NCBI GenBank assembly: GCA_934045905.1
Contig: OW203763.1
Span: 18,916,948-18,980,947 of the forward strand
Reading direction: 5' to 3'
Source: Leuctra nigra
Taxonomy: Eukaryota; Arthropoda; Insecta; Plecoptera; Leuctridae
DNA: 64,000 bases
Below are positions 11,318 to 21,337 of this stretch, one piece after another. The notes under the pieces are model-generated. The model ran no database searches and had not been told where the DNA came from. It saw nothing but the letters and a program-made list of their open reading frames with translations. The position numbers were made by a program, and so were the translations under genes. Within the stretch, counting starts at the first letter, position 1, and every line of letters begins with the position of its first letter.

Positions 11318-11950
11318 GTTACTAAACTAGAAACCACACAAAAAGGCTCCATTACTGGATGCATTATGTTGTCACAGCTTTTAATTTGTCAGAATTATTT
11401 AATTATGTAAAATTCAGTTAATTAAGTAAATAGTAAAATTCAGTAAAGGCTCCATTACTAATAATCAGTGTATTAGGTGTTTACAACTTTTCACAAGAAA
11501 CCACACAAAAGGCTCCATTACGTGATCACAACTTTAAGTTTCTAAAATAAATTTAATTATTTTAATTATGCTTATTTGTCAATCTTGACGGTTCAGTTAC
11601 GAAACAAGAAACCACACAAAAAGGCTCCATTACTAGGTGTATTAGGTGTTTACAACTTAGTCAAAATTATTTCATTATTTCAAATGTTGTAATCTGTCAA
11701 TCTTAGAAGCTCGGTTACAATAAACAAGAAACTACACTAAAGGGTCCATGCAAGGTGTATTTATAGGCGTGTAAAACATTTAATGGAAATCTGTGGGTAT
11801 GAGAGATTGAAATTTAATTTCATCATCCAACAATGCTTACGTTAAAAAGTTAGAATAATAAAACGGTTTTAAATTATCATGATTTATTTCCAAACTGAGT
11901 CAAAGTCTCATCATGTGACATTGTTTAATGGAAATAAATGAAACTAACAC

Positions 11951-12355
11951 GTGAACACAGAATATATCAGGGAAACAGAAATTACGCACACGTCGTTTTA
12001 CGTTCAGCTATTCTTCTTTGATATACTACACAGACTGCTTTGGTTTCTGTGTGGCGAATTGGCTCGATCACATGAGCCATGTGACTTCGAACACGGCGTT
12101 GACGGGTTCGATCCCCGTACCAAACGTTTTATTTTTTATGTTTTTATTTACTTAAATAATGTTTATCCATCTTATGTATATATTCAAAATGTTAATCCGA
12201 ATACATTCAACGATTACATAGCTACTCTATTTAATATTATACTCATTGGACTCTAATAATGATTGTCAATGTACACGTTGTACACAAAGTTGTGCAATAA
12301 AACAATTCGTGCGTGGTCATGCTAATCAACAGAATCTTGGTGGCTCAGTAGACCA
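11951..12355. repeat. Unit Y, fourth copy (partial)
   Basis: Starts GTGAACACAGAATATATCAG and continues through the tRNA-like module to GGTGGCTCAGTAGACCATTTTA. There it switches to the flank of the second palindromic element. The AGACCATTTTA at the switch point is the first 11 bases of the MITE at 11161. Confidence 0.7.
12051..12123 (+). ncRNA. tRNA-like module 6
   Basis: Copy of module 3 with B box GGGTTCGATCCCC intact, followed by T-rich sequence. Confidence 0.5.
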
Positions 12356-12458
12356 TTTTAGACAAGAAGTGACGTTGTTGGCGTTAACAATGTATTGATA
12401 GGTAACACTCAATGATCAATGAAAGCTGCTATAAACTTTTACCCCATATGACATGCTG

Positions 12459-13164
12459 TACAAAAACAAAAACTTGTAAAAAATACTGCCAAGCACCTTC
12501 CCACTTAAAACAATTGAGATCTAAAAGAAGGGCCAAGCAATAATATATTGCTTAAACATTTTCGCACTTAAAATTCGTGAAATCATTTCGCCCAGTTACT
12601 GCCGCCAAGCACAACACTGTAAACCTAACGTTGTGTCCAAATTTGAAGAATAAAATCTAAGTGAACCATCATTGTAAACTTTAACAAAATTATAAAAATT
12701 AATTAAAAAATAAATTTAAAATTGAAATTAAAAAAATTTAAAATAAAGCTTGGCGCATTGAATTTGCACCGACCATGTAGACTTCTTCTATCTTCTTCCT
12801 ACTTTCTGTCTTTCTTCGGCTCCTTTATCGTCATCTTCTTTCTTATGTCGCCTTCTTCTTGACAGTGCGCCAAGCTTTATTTTAAATTTTTTTAATTTCA
12901 ATTTTAAATTTATTTTTTAATTAATTTTTATAATTTTGTTAAAGTTTACAATGATGGTTCACTTAGATTTTATTCTTCAAATTTGGACACAACGTTAGGT
13001 TTACAGTGTTGTGCTTGGCGGCAGTAACTGGGCGAAATGATTTCACGAATTTTAAGTGCGAAAATGTTTAAACAATATATTATTGCTTGGCCCTTCTTTT
13101 AGATCTCAATTGTTTTAAGTGGGAAGGTGCTTGGCAGTATTTTTTACAAGTTTTTGTTTTTGTA
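12459..13164. mobile_element. Palindromic element, 706 bp (copy 2, loop inverted)
   Basis: Same family as 10046-10765, with TACAAAAAC/GTTTTTGTA ends and matching arms. The central loop is the reverse complement of copy 1. Because the arms are palindromic, this means the element is present in the opposite orientation. About 100 bp of left flank is shared with copy 1, so the flank either belongs to the element or to a larger duplicated unit. Confidence 0.8.
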
Positions 13165-14155
13165 CAGTATGACCTTTCTCTCACCAAAATGTCACATTGA
13201 TATTTGGATTTGATTTTTATGAATGAAAATCTTACTTTACTGTTTATTACTAGATATTTATAAATTTACTGGGGAGTAAAATTTCAGGAGACTTTCCTAT
13301 TGCAACTGATTTTGCACACCTAGAGAAATGGCTATTTAAGTTAAATAAAAATCTATTTTTCAAGTAGGTATTTTATTTGAATATGATACAAATAGAAATT
13401 CCATTAGGTTACCTCAAATAAAAAATTTACATTTGGCGAACTTCCGGCCGCAATGGATATATGTTCTTATTATTTTCTTATCATTCACCTTCAGTTTTAC
13501 TCAATGTTCTTTTTGATGACAAAACATTCAAGTGGCAAATGTTTAAATTTACTTGGTGTTCTACCTACTCGATAATTTTATTACGAATTATTATTATTAC
13601 CTAGCGCAATAATAGAATTTAAACTACGTTCCATGCAGTCGAGAGTCCCCGATAGCATCGCCAGGTATAGGGCTACCCATTGGTATACAGGATTCAAGAC
13701 TGCATTATTGAAGTATAGAATGTCAGATTAATGGGATGGGATGGAATGGAGTCAAGATTGTATTTCAGCAAATAAAATAATTGGAATACAATATACGATT
13801 TACGTTTTATTTTCACAAGGAATATTAAACCATGATCAATAATTGCGGAACCCGAATTGTTACGTCATTTAATGAGTAATGTCATTGTGAAGCCGAGAAT
13901 GCAATCGCAACAGTTATCAAAATACTGACACATGCATTTTTATGGCGACTTCATTAATGATTGCAAGGTAGATATTCTTCTTGGAATGTCAAGAATGTCA
14001 TTTATAAATAAAATAAACATTATAAAACATTATAAAACTGCGTAGGTAAACGCAGACACTTATAATTTTTTGTCAAATGCAAAATTATTAATTAATATTA
14101 ATTACATGGCTGAATAGCAGATCATTATTATGGCCAATGATTTTGCATATTACGA
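13165..14155. other. AT-rich intergenic DNA, nothing recognised
   Basis: No gene or convincing repeat structure seen. Confidence 0.5.
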
Positions 14156-14157
14156 TG

Positions 14158-14946
14158 GGTGATACCAAAAAGTTCGTGGATGATGATGACAACAAAGTTA
14201 AAAAAACGTAACTCCAAGATTCCACCGTCATTTGAAAGAGTTTCAGCATGTATACAGCAATTTTGAAATAATTTCAATCAATTATTCTATGCTTCCCTAA
14301 ACGTCATCAAGGACTATGCTGAGCCCGTTTCTCGATGGTACTCTCATCTCCTTAATTGCCGAACAACAATTGGGATTCAAGTCATTCAAATTGGGGTGCT
14401 GGGGATGGGATTGGGGTGTGATTATGGTTATGAACTGCTGAACAGCATATGATGTGTCGGTCAATCACATCTGGATTATGTTGATCGGTTTTTTGAAATG
14501 TAAGGCATCATCCACAATCGTGGAAGAACACCGGCTGGGTTTGCCACCAGCTGGGTTGTTTGTCCTCGCAAACAAAGAGACTCGCTAACTTCAAACTATA
14601 TTTGCCACTTCCTGGCTTCCAAAAACATTACAATCCTTCCCCATCATACGCCTATTCGCATGAACTCACTCACCCCTGTAACTTTTTAATGTTCTCTATG
14701 ATATAATTCCGAAACGTAATTACGTATAATTATATAATTAGGTATGGCGTTTTTACACATTTGATGAGATGCGAGCACCATCTTGATGACGTCTAGGGAT
14801 GCATGGAATATTTGAAATAACTCCAAAATGGCTGTATTCATGATGAAGGTTACTACTTAGAATATGACGGTGGAATCTCGGAATTACCTATTATATGTTT
14901 TTTTTTTTTAACTTTATGGTCATCGTCCGCGAACTTTTGGGTATAC
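14158..14946. mobile_element. Inverted-repeat element, about 0.79 kb
   Basis: Left end GGGTGATACCAAAAAGTTCG, with the reverse complement of the right end reading GGTATACCCAAAAGTTCG. Further inside, both arms carry GATTCCACCGTCAT. The arms are diverged, with indels, so this is an old non-autonomous element. The centre holds no recognised coding sequence. Confidence 0.55.
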
Positions 14947-15039
14947 CTATAACTTCGTATTTTTGGAGCCATGATAACAATCAGAGTGATCGTTACACCA
15001 TGGTTTAGAGCTATAGTTGACGGTTGGTAACATATTATC

Positions 15040-15560
15040 TATATGAAGTAACACGAGGGGAGAGAATAGGGGTTCATTTTCTTTTAAACCGGAAATACAT
15101 CGTATTTCAATAACGCGTGATGGTGTAGAAAGTTGAAATTTCACAGAAAAGTGGAGTTTATGTCGACATAGAACCGCGTGAAAGAAAATTCAATAACATT
15201 TGACCGGAAGTGGCGGTTCATATTTTTTTAAACCAGAAATAAATCGTATTTCGATAACGGTTGGGACAAGAAAGTTGAAATTTGGCACAAAAATAGTTAA
15301 ATAGTATAGTTAAATAGTATAGTTAAATAGTATAGTTATCGACATTGGAATTTGATTCCATTGATGGAAAATCCGAAAATTTTTGACCGGAAGTGTTACT
15401 AATTTTTTAATCCGGAAATAACATCGTATTACGATAACGGTTTGGGTCTAGAAAGTTTAAATTTGGCAAAGAAATAGAGTTTATATAGACATGGGTTCCA
15501 TTAAAATAAAGTCCGAACATTTTTTACTAGAAGTGGATGTTACTAATTTTTAATCGAAAA
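15040..15560. repeat. Degenerate tandem array with CCGGAA motifs
   Basis: About four diverged units of roughly 120 bp, each with ATCGTATTtCGATAACGg, a GAAAGTTgAAATTTgGCA-like segment and a TTTgACCGGAAGTG-like segment. The same sequence grammar occurs in unit X (5640-5760 and 6480-6600), so they share ancestry. A short GTTAAATAGTATA triplication lies near 15300-15340. Confidence 0.6.
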
Positions 15561-15669
15561 TTGCATAATAAAAATTAAAATACCTACTAATGTTGTATGT
15601 AATAATTGTATTTTTACAAATATTACCACAAAGAGTAATTATGTTTCTAAGCTAATTAGTCATTATTAT

Positions 15670-15811
15670 TTAGACAGGGATTTTTTTTATTTATTTAAAA
15701 CTCTGCCAACAACAATTGCTGATTGCCAACAAAAGACACAGAATAATACACAACAAAAGATAACTAAATTAACAAAATCATGCAAAGTGACTATATAAAA
15801 TTACTAAATAT
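15670..15811 (-). mobile_element. 3' tail of the R2-like LINE, cut off by the LTR element
   Basis: Reads on the minus strand as a 3' untranslated end finishing in an A-rich tail (T-run near 15681-15690 on the plus strand). It directly abuts the left LTR. Its probable other part resumes after the right LTR at 19008. This join is inferred from position and orientation. Confidence 0.4.
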
Positions 15812-16829
15812 TGTAACGGTTTGAATTCGGCGCTGGCGCCAACGTCAAGTCGTTACCATTAGCCGGCATTTGTACCCATATTTGGAGGGTCGCCTAGAGC
15901 AGAAAAGATGTCATGCGCAATGGTCAATGATAGTCGAGTTCGCGGATCGGCGACCTGAGCTCATTCTCTTTCTCTGGCTGACCGTCGTCGACTTCACATC
16001 GCCGCGTGAGTAGTGTTTAAATGTAGATTGTAACCACGCTAAGTTGTAGCGGATATAACGTAGTGCGACTGGTCGTCCAGCCCCTACTTGCAGGTTCAAT
16101 CTTGAGCTTTGTTAACAGAATCATTATTGTGCCCCTGTGGCCTACTTGAAATAGAGTAGTTAATGTATTTTGTCGTTGCGTAGTTTTTGTATTGCAATCA
16201 AGTGTGGCCACACTTGGATTGTCTCCGCGGAGAGTCAGGCAGTCAGGGAAAGGGCACCCTTTTCGGATCATCAAACCTATCTAAATTCAACATTGTATTA
16301 AGTAAGTCCAGTAATCTTAGAACGTCGTCTGTACGAGTTCTATTTAAGTAAATGTCCGAAGTAATTCGGCGAGCATCTTATCACGGAGGAGTGTAAGTAA
16401 AGAGTTTATTATATTTATCATTGTATTGTATCAGTCTTATTTGCTATTCATTCAATTGCATGTGTTGTGTTGCCTCCAGGCACACAGCTGATGAGGTTAC
16501 GACCTGTGTTGTACACAGAGTCCATTTACGCGAGGAGGTCAAACCCCCGGTAATCTGTTATCTCATTCTGATCATTTGTATGTTGTGTTTATTTGACTGT
16601 TCATTTATTCCTCACTTGAGGTTATGTAATAAAACCATAATTAATGTCAACTGGACATCACAGCCTTATGTCTTGATAGTCTAGCACCTAGTTCTGATCC
16701 TATTGCTCTCGCTCATGTCGTGTCTCTCTCTTTGTCAACTACCACGAGATCACCCGCCCACACCCATCTCCAGCTGTTGCTAGCCCGGCACTGGTTATTT
16801 CTGCCCGAGGCGACGACGCCGGCGTGGCA
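15812..16829 (+). repeat. Left LTR
   Basis: 1018 bp, TG...CA ends. The three small open frames inside (for example 16421-16684) are reproduced residue for residue in the right LTR, which reflects LTR identity and not coding. Confidence 0.9.
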
Positions 16830-16832
16830 TTT

Positions 16833-16852
16833 TGGCGCACACAACGTGGGGC
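16833..16852 (+). promoter_or_regulatory. Primer binding site, tRNA-Lys type
   Basis: TGGCGCACACAACGTGGGGC begins three bases after the left LTR. It resembles the tRNA-Lys1,2 primer site TGGCGCCCAACGTGGGGC, with a small insertion after TGGCGC. The match is from memory of that consensus. Confidence 0.55.
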
Positions 16853-17065
16853 CTGGTGATCAAGACGCGACGTGTGGAGCCCGAACGTTGGCATTTTGGT
16901 GCTCAAATCCAAAATCGACGTGGGACAACAACGACCTTCAGACGCTTGTGCTTGCTGCGATTACCTCGAGATACGTTTGACCTTCGAGTTACGTGAACAC
17001 GCCGTGCATACTGGTGAGCTGTATCGTTCAGTCATTATTTATCCCTGTTACGTAATCTTTTCATC

Positions 17066-17928
17066 ATGGACGAAGCCGAGTCGTTAGAAGAAATTCATGC
17101 TTTAAGCGAGCGCCTGCAAACAGCAGTGACCTGTATCTAAAACTTTGATGGTGACGGACACATTTTTGGAAATACAGCCTACTATTTCCTGTGAGATCCG
17201 CGAAGTCGAAACTCGTGGCGCAGAAGATAGAAGACGAGGTATTCTTAGTGTACGACACTGCAGAGATCTTAGTTTGTGACCATGGTCCTGAGTTCATAGG
17301 AGCTCCTTGGAAGAAGATGGCTCAAGAGTCCAGACTACCATAGTACTCTTCACTTCAACGACAAACGTCATCCCCAAGCGAATCCGACGGAACGCGCTAA
17401 TTGTACTGTTCTAGGTATGCTGATCATACATCACCGACAATCATATGCTATGGGACAAGAATGTGCCGAAAATAGGTTGTGCCCTACGTACAGCAGTGAA
17501 CGAAGTAACTGGCTAGACACATGCATACGTTAACTTTGGGTCGTGAAATAATTCTGTGTGGTATAGACCACCGACGCTATCGATATGGCGATTATTATTG
17601 TCGCGGACAATGTTGACAAGATGCAAGGACTAAAATCTATTTTTACAGATATTCGCGCTCGTTTGAAACGCGCCCTCAGCAAAACGCCGTGAGATACAAC
17701 CTCCGACGACGCCCGCTGGAATTCCATGTTGGCGACCGAGTCTTGAAGAGAGACTTCCACTTGTCCAACGCTGCCGACAACTATGCAGCCAAGCTAGCGC
17801 CTCGATACGAAGGACCGTTCGAGATCAGCAAGAAAACGTCACCGCTGATCTACCGTCTCAAGGACCTCGATGGACGCGATGTCGGAACCTGGCACATCAA
17901 GGATTTGCGTAGTTATTATGATAGTTAG
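17066..17928 (+). pseudogene. Residual gag/integrase coding region of the LTR element
   Basis: From 17066 a short frame (MDEAESLEEIHALSERLQ) stops at a TAA after 24 codons. About 17205-17335 encodes VCDHGPEFIGAPWKKM, the integrase core region around the second catalytic Asp. A frameshift follows, then HPQANPTERAN in another frame. The last part (17689-17928) encodes an integrase C-terminal stretch, VGDRVLKRDFHLSNAADNYA, followed by KLAPRYEGPF, and ends at a TAG. The pieces are out of frame with one another and the upstream pol domains are missing. It is nonfunctional. Confidence 0.8.
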
Positions 17929-17972
17929 CCTGTAAGAACTCGAAGAAAAAGAAAATTGTATTTTCTTTTTGT

Positions 17973-17989
17973 TGGGGTTAACGGGGAAT
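17973..17989 (+). promoter_or_regulatory. Probable polypurine tract
   Basis: GGGGTTAACGGGGAA lies immediately before the right LTR TG. It is G-rich but interrupted by TT and C, so the assignment rests mainly on position. Confidence 0.4.
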
Positions 17990-19007
17990 TGTAACGGTTT
18001 GAATTCGGCGCTGGCGCCAACGTCAAGTCGTTACCATTAGCCGGCATTTGTACCCATATTTGGAGGGTCGCCTAGAGCAGAAAAGATGTCATGCGCAATG
18101 GTCAATGATAGTCGAGTTCGCGGATCGGCGACCTGAGCTCATTCTCTTTCTCTGGCTGACCGTCGTCGACTTCACATCGCCGCGTGAGTAGTGTTTAAAT
18201 GTAGATTGTAACCACGCTAAGTTGTAGCGGATATAACGTAGTGCGACTGGTCGTCCAGCCCCTACTTGCAGGTTCAATCTTGAGCTTTGTTAACAGAATC
18301 ATTATTGTGCCCCTGTGGCCTACTTGAAATAGAGTAGTTAATGTATTTTGTCGTTGCGTAGTTTTTGTATTGCAATCAAGTGTGGCCACACTTGGATTGT
18401 CTCCGCGGAGAGTCAGGCAGTCAGGGAAAGGGCACCCTTTTCGGATCATCAAACCTATCTAAATTCAACATTGTATTAAGTAAGTCCAGTAATCTTAGAA
18501 CGTCGTCTGTACGAGTTCTATTTAAGTAAATGTCCGAAGTAATTCGGCGAGCATCTTATCACGGAGGAGTGTAAGTAAAGAGTTTATTATATTTATCATT
18601 GTATTGTATCAGTCTTATTTGCTATTCATTCAATTGCATGTGTTGTGTTGCCTCCAGGCACACAGCTGATGAGGTTACGACCTGTGTTGTACACAGAGTC
18701 CATTTACGCGAGGAGGTCAAACCCCCGGTAATCTGTTATCTCATTCTGATCATTTGTATGTTGTGTTTATTTGACTGTTCATTTATTCCTCACTTGAGGT
18801 TATGTAATAAAACCATAATTAATGTCAACTGGACATCACAGCCTTATGTCTTGATAGTCTAGCACCTAGTTCTGATCCTATTGCTCTCGCTCATGTCGTG
18901 TCTCTCTCTTTGTCAACTACCACGAGATCACCCGCCCACACCCATCTCCAGCTGTTGCTAGCCCGGCACTGGTTATTTCTGCCCGAGGCGACGACGCCGG
19001 CGTGGCA
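17990..19007 (+). repeat. Right LTR
   Basis: 1018 bp. Same length as the left LTR and no difference found in the stretches compared. Confidence 0.9.
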
Positions 19008-20060
19008 ATATTTGAACTATGAAATTATGATATAAATGGTTTTTCAAAATAATAACTGATCTCCTAATTACATCTATAACTATACTAAATGCAACTTGTG
19101 CTTCCCTACAAATGTTTTCAAAAATCCAGGAATTGTTCCTCGTGACCCAACCATTAGCCCAACGATGTCGACATGAAGCAAACCGTACATTCTTGAGTTT
19201 TCCCCAATAGTAGGTTCATAATATTCGTTTTTCTTCATCAACTGCTTCAGGTTGATTCTTATGTGACTCAAACCTTATGGTTGGGTCTATGATTAGGCCG
19301 TGTTTCTTTAGATTGTCGATTACAATAATGTCAATGCGTTTATAGGCCCTCCCAAAGCACGTAACTTCTTCATAGACGTCGAATTTGTTCTTTTCTCTAA
19401 ACGCATTGGCAATCATTGTTCGGACGGAATTGTGTCTCGCGATTTGTAGAAGTTCTCCGTGCTGGCAGAAGTTCAGGACGTGTCCAAGGGTTTCTATCTC
19501 AGTGCAATGTCTGCACTGGTTACCGCCCTGACTTCTGCCGTGTAACACTCGAACTGTGGCTACATTTGCAGTCATTTTAATTGCATCTCTCCATTCACTG
19601 CAAGTTAAGCCATTCCGTTTACAGATCCAGTTGTTTTTTGGAGTATGTTCGCAGAACAAAATTACACCTTTACCCTTTTGTGTGAGTTCGCCCCATCTTT
19701 CATACTCCCTATCTCGTAAGTGTTCACGAATTACAGATGGTTTAGACTTTAGGGTAAGATTTATTCGGATCTTTTGACAACGAATCGATGTTTATTCCAA
19801 GTTTCGTGGCACAATTTTGGCGTTCTTCTGTCAAATTCCTCGTGCTGACGACATATTTTTTACAGGACTTTTCCAATACATTACAAACGTTGTAGTGCTG
19901 TATGTATGCTTTCATCGTGCTCGAAATAATTGCAGACCTTTGTGTTTATTTGCTGAGTAAATCATGCTGTCCGGCGTGTCTCCAGGAATGCACAAGATTT
20001 CATTCAAAGCCCTTCCTATTATCTTTTCAACATCATCCAAAAATTTTGAGGTGAGCTTCA
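19008..20060 (-). pseudogene. R2-like LINE fragment: zinc knuckle and restriction-like endonuclease
   Basis: Minus-strand frames (19659-19216, continuing in a shifted frame at 19271-19080) encode EWRDAIKMTANVATVRVLHG, then CRHCTEIETLGHVLNFCQHG (a CCHC knuckle), ARHNSVRTMI and YKRIDIIVID. These match the C-terminal layout of R2/NeSL-type non-LTR elements, in which the endonuclease is restriction-enzyme-like. RGTIPGFLK near the end fits the same family. Upstream (to about 20060) broken frames continue with a sequence like IIGRALNEILCIPGDTPDS. Several stops and at least one frameshift show it is dead. The LTR element sits in its 3' end, and another LINE cuts its 5' side. Confidence 0.75.
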
Positions 20061-20640
20061 CTATTCAATTCAATTATCTTTATTTGCTAAAAAAAAATAC
20101 AAAATGGCGAACATTCAACAGTAAATACACTAAGTGTCTGTTGATCTTCCATGTAACCAACTAACTACCTAGACGTAACTAAATCTAAATATTATAAAAG
20201 AATAGAAAATTATACTTATACACAATAGAAGCATAATATTATAAGTCGTAGATGTAGATACTTTTCTTCTTCGGTGAGGCTATTTTGATGTTATTATTTA
20301 TCTTGAAGTAGACAATTCTTTATAGGTTGTGTTTAAATGATGGCAAATTGAGTTCTTGGAGTGTTTCTGATATTTTATTGTATGTTGATGCAGCGGAGTA
20401 AGTGAAAGATGATTTGCATTTCTGACTATGATGAGCGTAGATGTTGAGCTGATTCAAATTTCTTATTGTGCGTGTATGGCAGTCCTTCCGTTTGATGAGC
20501 TTCTTCTTGAGGTATTCTGGCTGTCCAGTGGTGAGAATTTTGTGCGTTACGCAACTTAAATGCAGTAAGCGTCTGAATTTCATATCCTCAGAAATGGGGT
20601 AACCGTTGTCTCAACTGTACATTTAAAGCAAATCTGACGC
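20061..20640 (-). pseudogene. 5'-truncated CR1/Jockey-like LINE 3' end
   Basis: A minus-strand frame, 20583-20320, encodes the end of a reverse-transcriptase protein, including SSFTYSAASTYNKISETLQE, the typical closing segment of such ORF2 proteins. Its 3' untranslated region and A-rich tail (AATTCAATTATCTTTATTTG read on plus, then A-run) reach 20061. The tail end meets the R2-like fragment. The reverse-transcriptase catalytic core is absent. Confidence 0.65.
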
Positions 20641-20689
20641 AGGCATTCTGCACCTTTTGTACTTTATTACTATCTTGGTTGCGTTCCGT

Positions 20690-20975
20690 GCAACTTCAAT
20701 GTGCCAAGCTTGATTTTTTTAATATTCTGTTTTAGTTTAAATTGTTTAAGACTTTATTTCCCTGGTCTATAGCCGACTTGTAATTTAAGGTTATACATTC
20801 ATGCCGAATTCATGGAACATAAGTGCTTGGTGGCGGTATGGGCGAAATATTTCACGGATTTTAAGTGAGAAAAGGTTTTAACAAAATTTGCTTGGTCCTC
20901 CTTTTAGATCACAATCCATTTAGGTGTAGAGATGATTGGCTATCTTTTTACATGTTTCTATTTTTGTGGGTACAT
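20690..20975. mobile_element. Diverged half of the 0.7-kb palindromic element
   Basis: Contains GTGCCAAGCTTGATTTTTTT, TGCTTGGTGGCGGTATGGGC and a segment ending in TTTGTGGG, in the same order as one arm of the elements at 10046 and 12459, but with many differences and no matching second arm. Confidence 0.55.
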
Positions 20976-21135
20976 CCTTTTTGTGAAGTAGTTGGAGCTA
21001 CTCAGTGTTTCTAGGTGTACCTAGAGTTTTCGGTCCTTTTCAGTCGTTAGTCTAACAAATGTATAGGGAAAGGATTTAAGATACATGATTCATTTGCCAT
21101 TATTTAACTTTCTTCAGAATTAAGGTTAGAACCAA

Positions 21136-21141
21136 TTTATT
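21136..21141 (-). terminator. Polyadenylation signal of gene B
   Basis: AATAAA on the minus strand, about 200 nt after the gene B stop. The surrounding 3' flank is also present after gene A (39683-39688), which supports a duplicated gene unit. Confidence 0.55.
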
Positions 21142-21337
21142 ATCAACTACATCTATATTCAATCTATATCTATATTATACTTTCTATATTCAATTCAGAC
21201 AAAATTTAAAAATACTAAATAATAACTAAATTACAAAATGCAGACCTCGTGAGGCAAAAAAAGAGTAAACGGTGAACTTTGCAACTTTCTAGAATACTTA
21301 GACATTCTTAAACAAATATATGCAATACATCATAAAA

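Larger units (their letters stand above)
10766..11950. repeat. Unit Y, third copy, split by a MITE
   Basis: Starts CGTGAACACTGAAGATATCA directly after the palindromic element and follows the Y layout (tRNA-like module, GGCTCCATTAC sub-repeats, then the segment also seen at 8880-9050). It is interrupted at 11161-11317 by a 157-bp inverted-repeat element. Confidence 0.75.
15812..19007 (+). mobile_element. Internally deleted Ty3/gypsy-type LTR retrotransposon
   Basis: Two direct 1018-bp LTRs (15812-16829 and 17990-19007) begin TGTAACGG and end GGCA, and flank only 1160 bp. ATAT precedes the left LTR and follows the right one, a 4-bp target duplication. A primer-binding-site-like segment follows the left LTR, and a purine-rich tract with GGGG blocks precedes the right one. 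The interior keeps a short gag-like start, integrase fragments and an integrase C-terminal region. Protease, reverse transcriptase and RNase H are absent. The LTRs look identical wherever I compared them, so the insertion is recent and any mobilisation must have been in trans. Confidence 0.85.
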
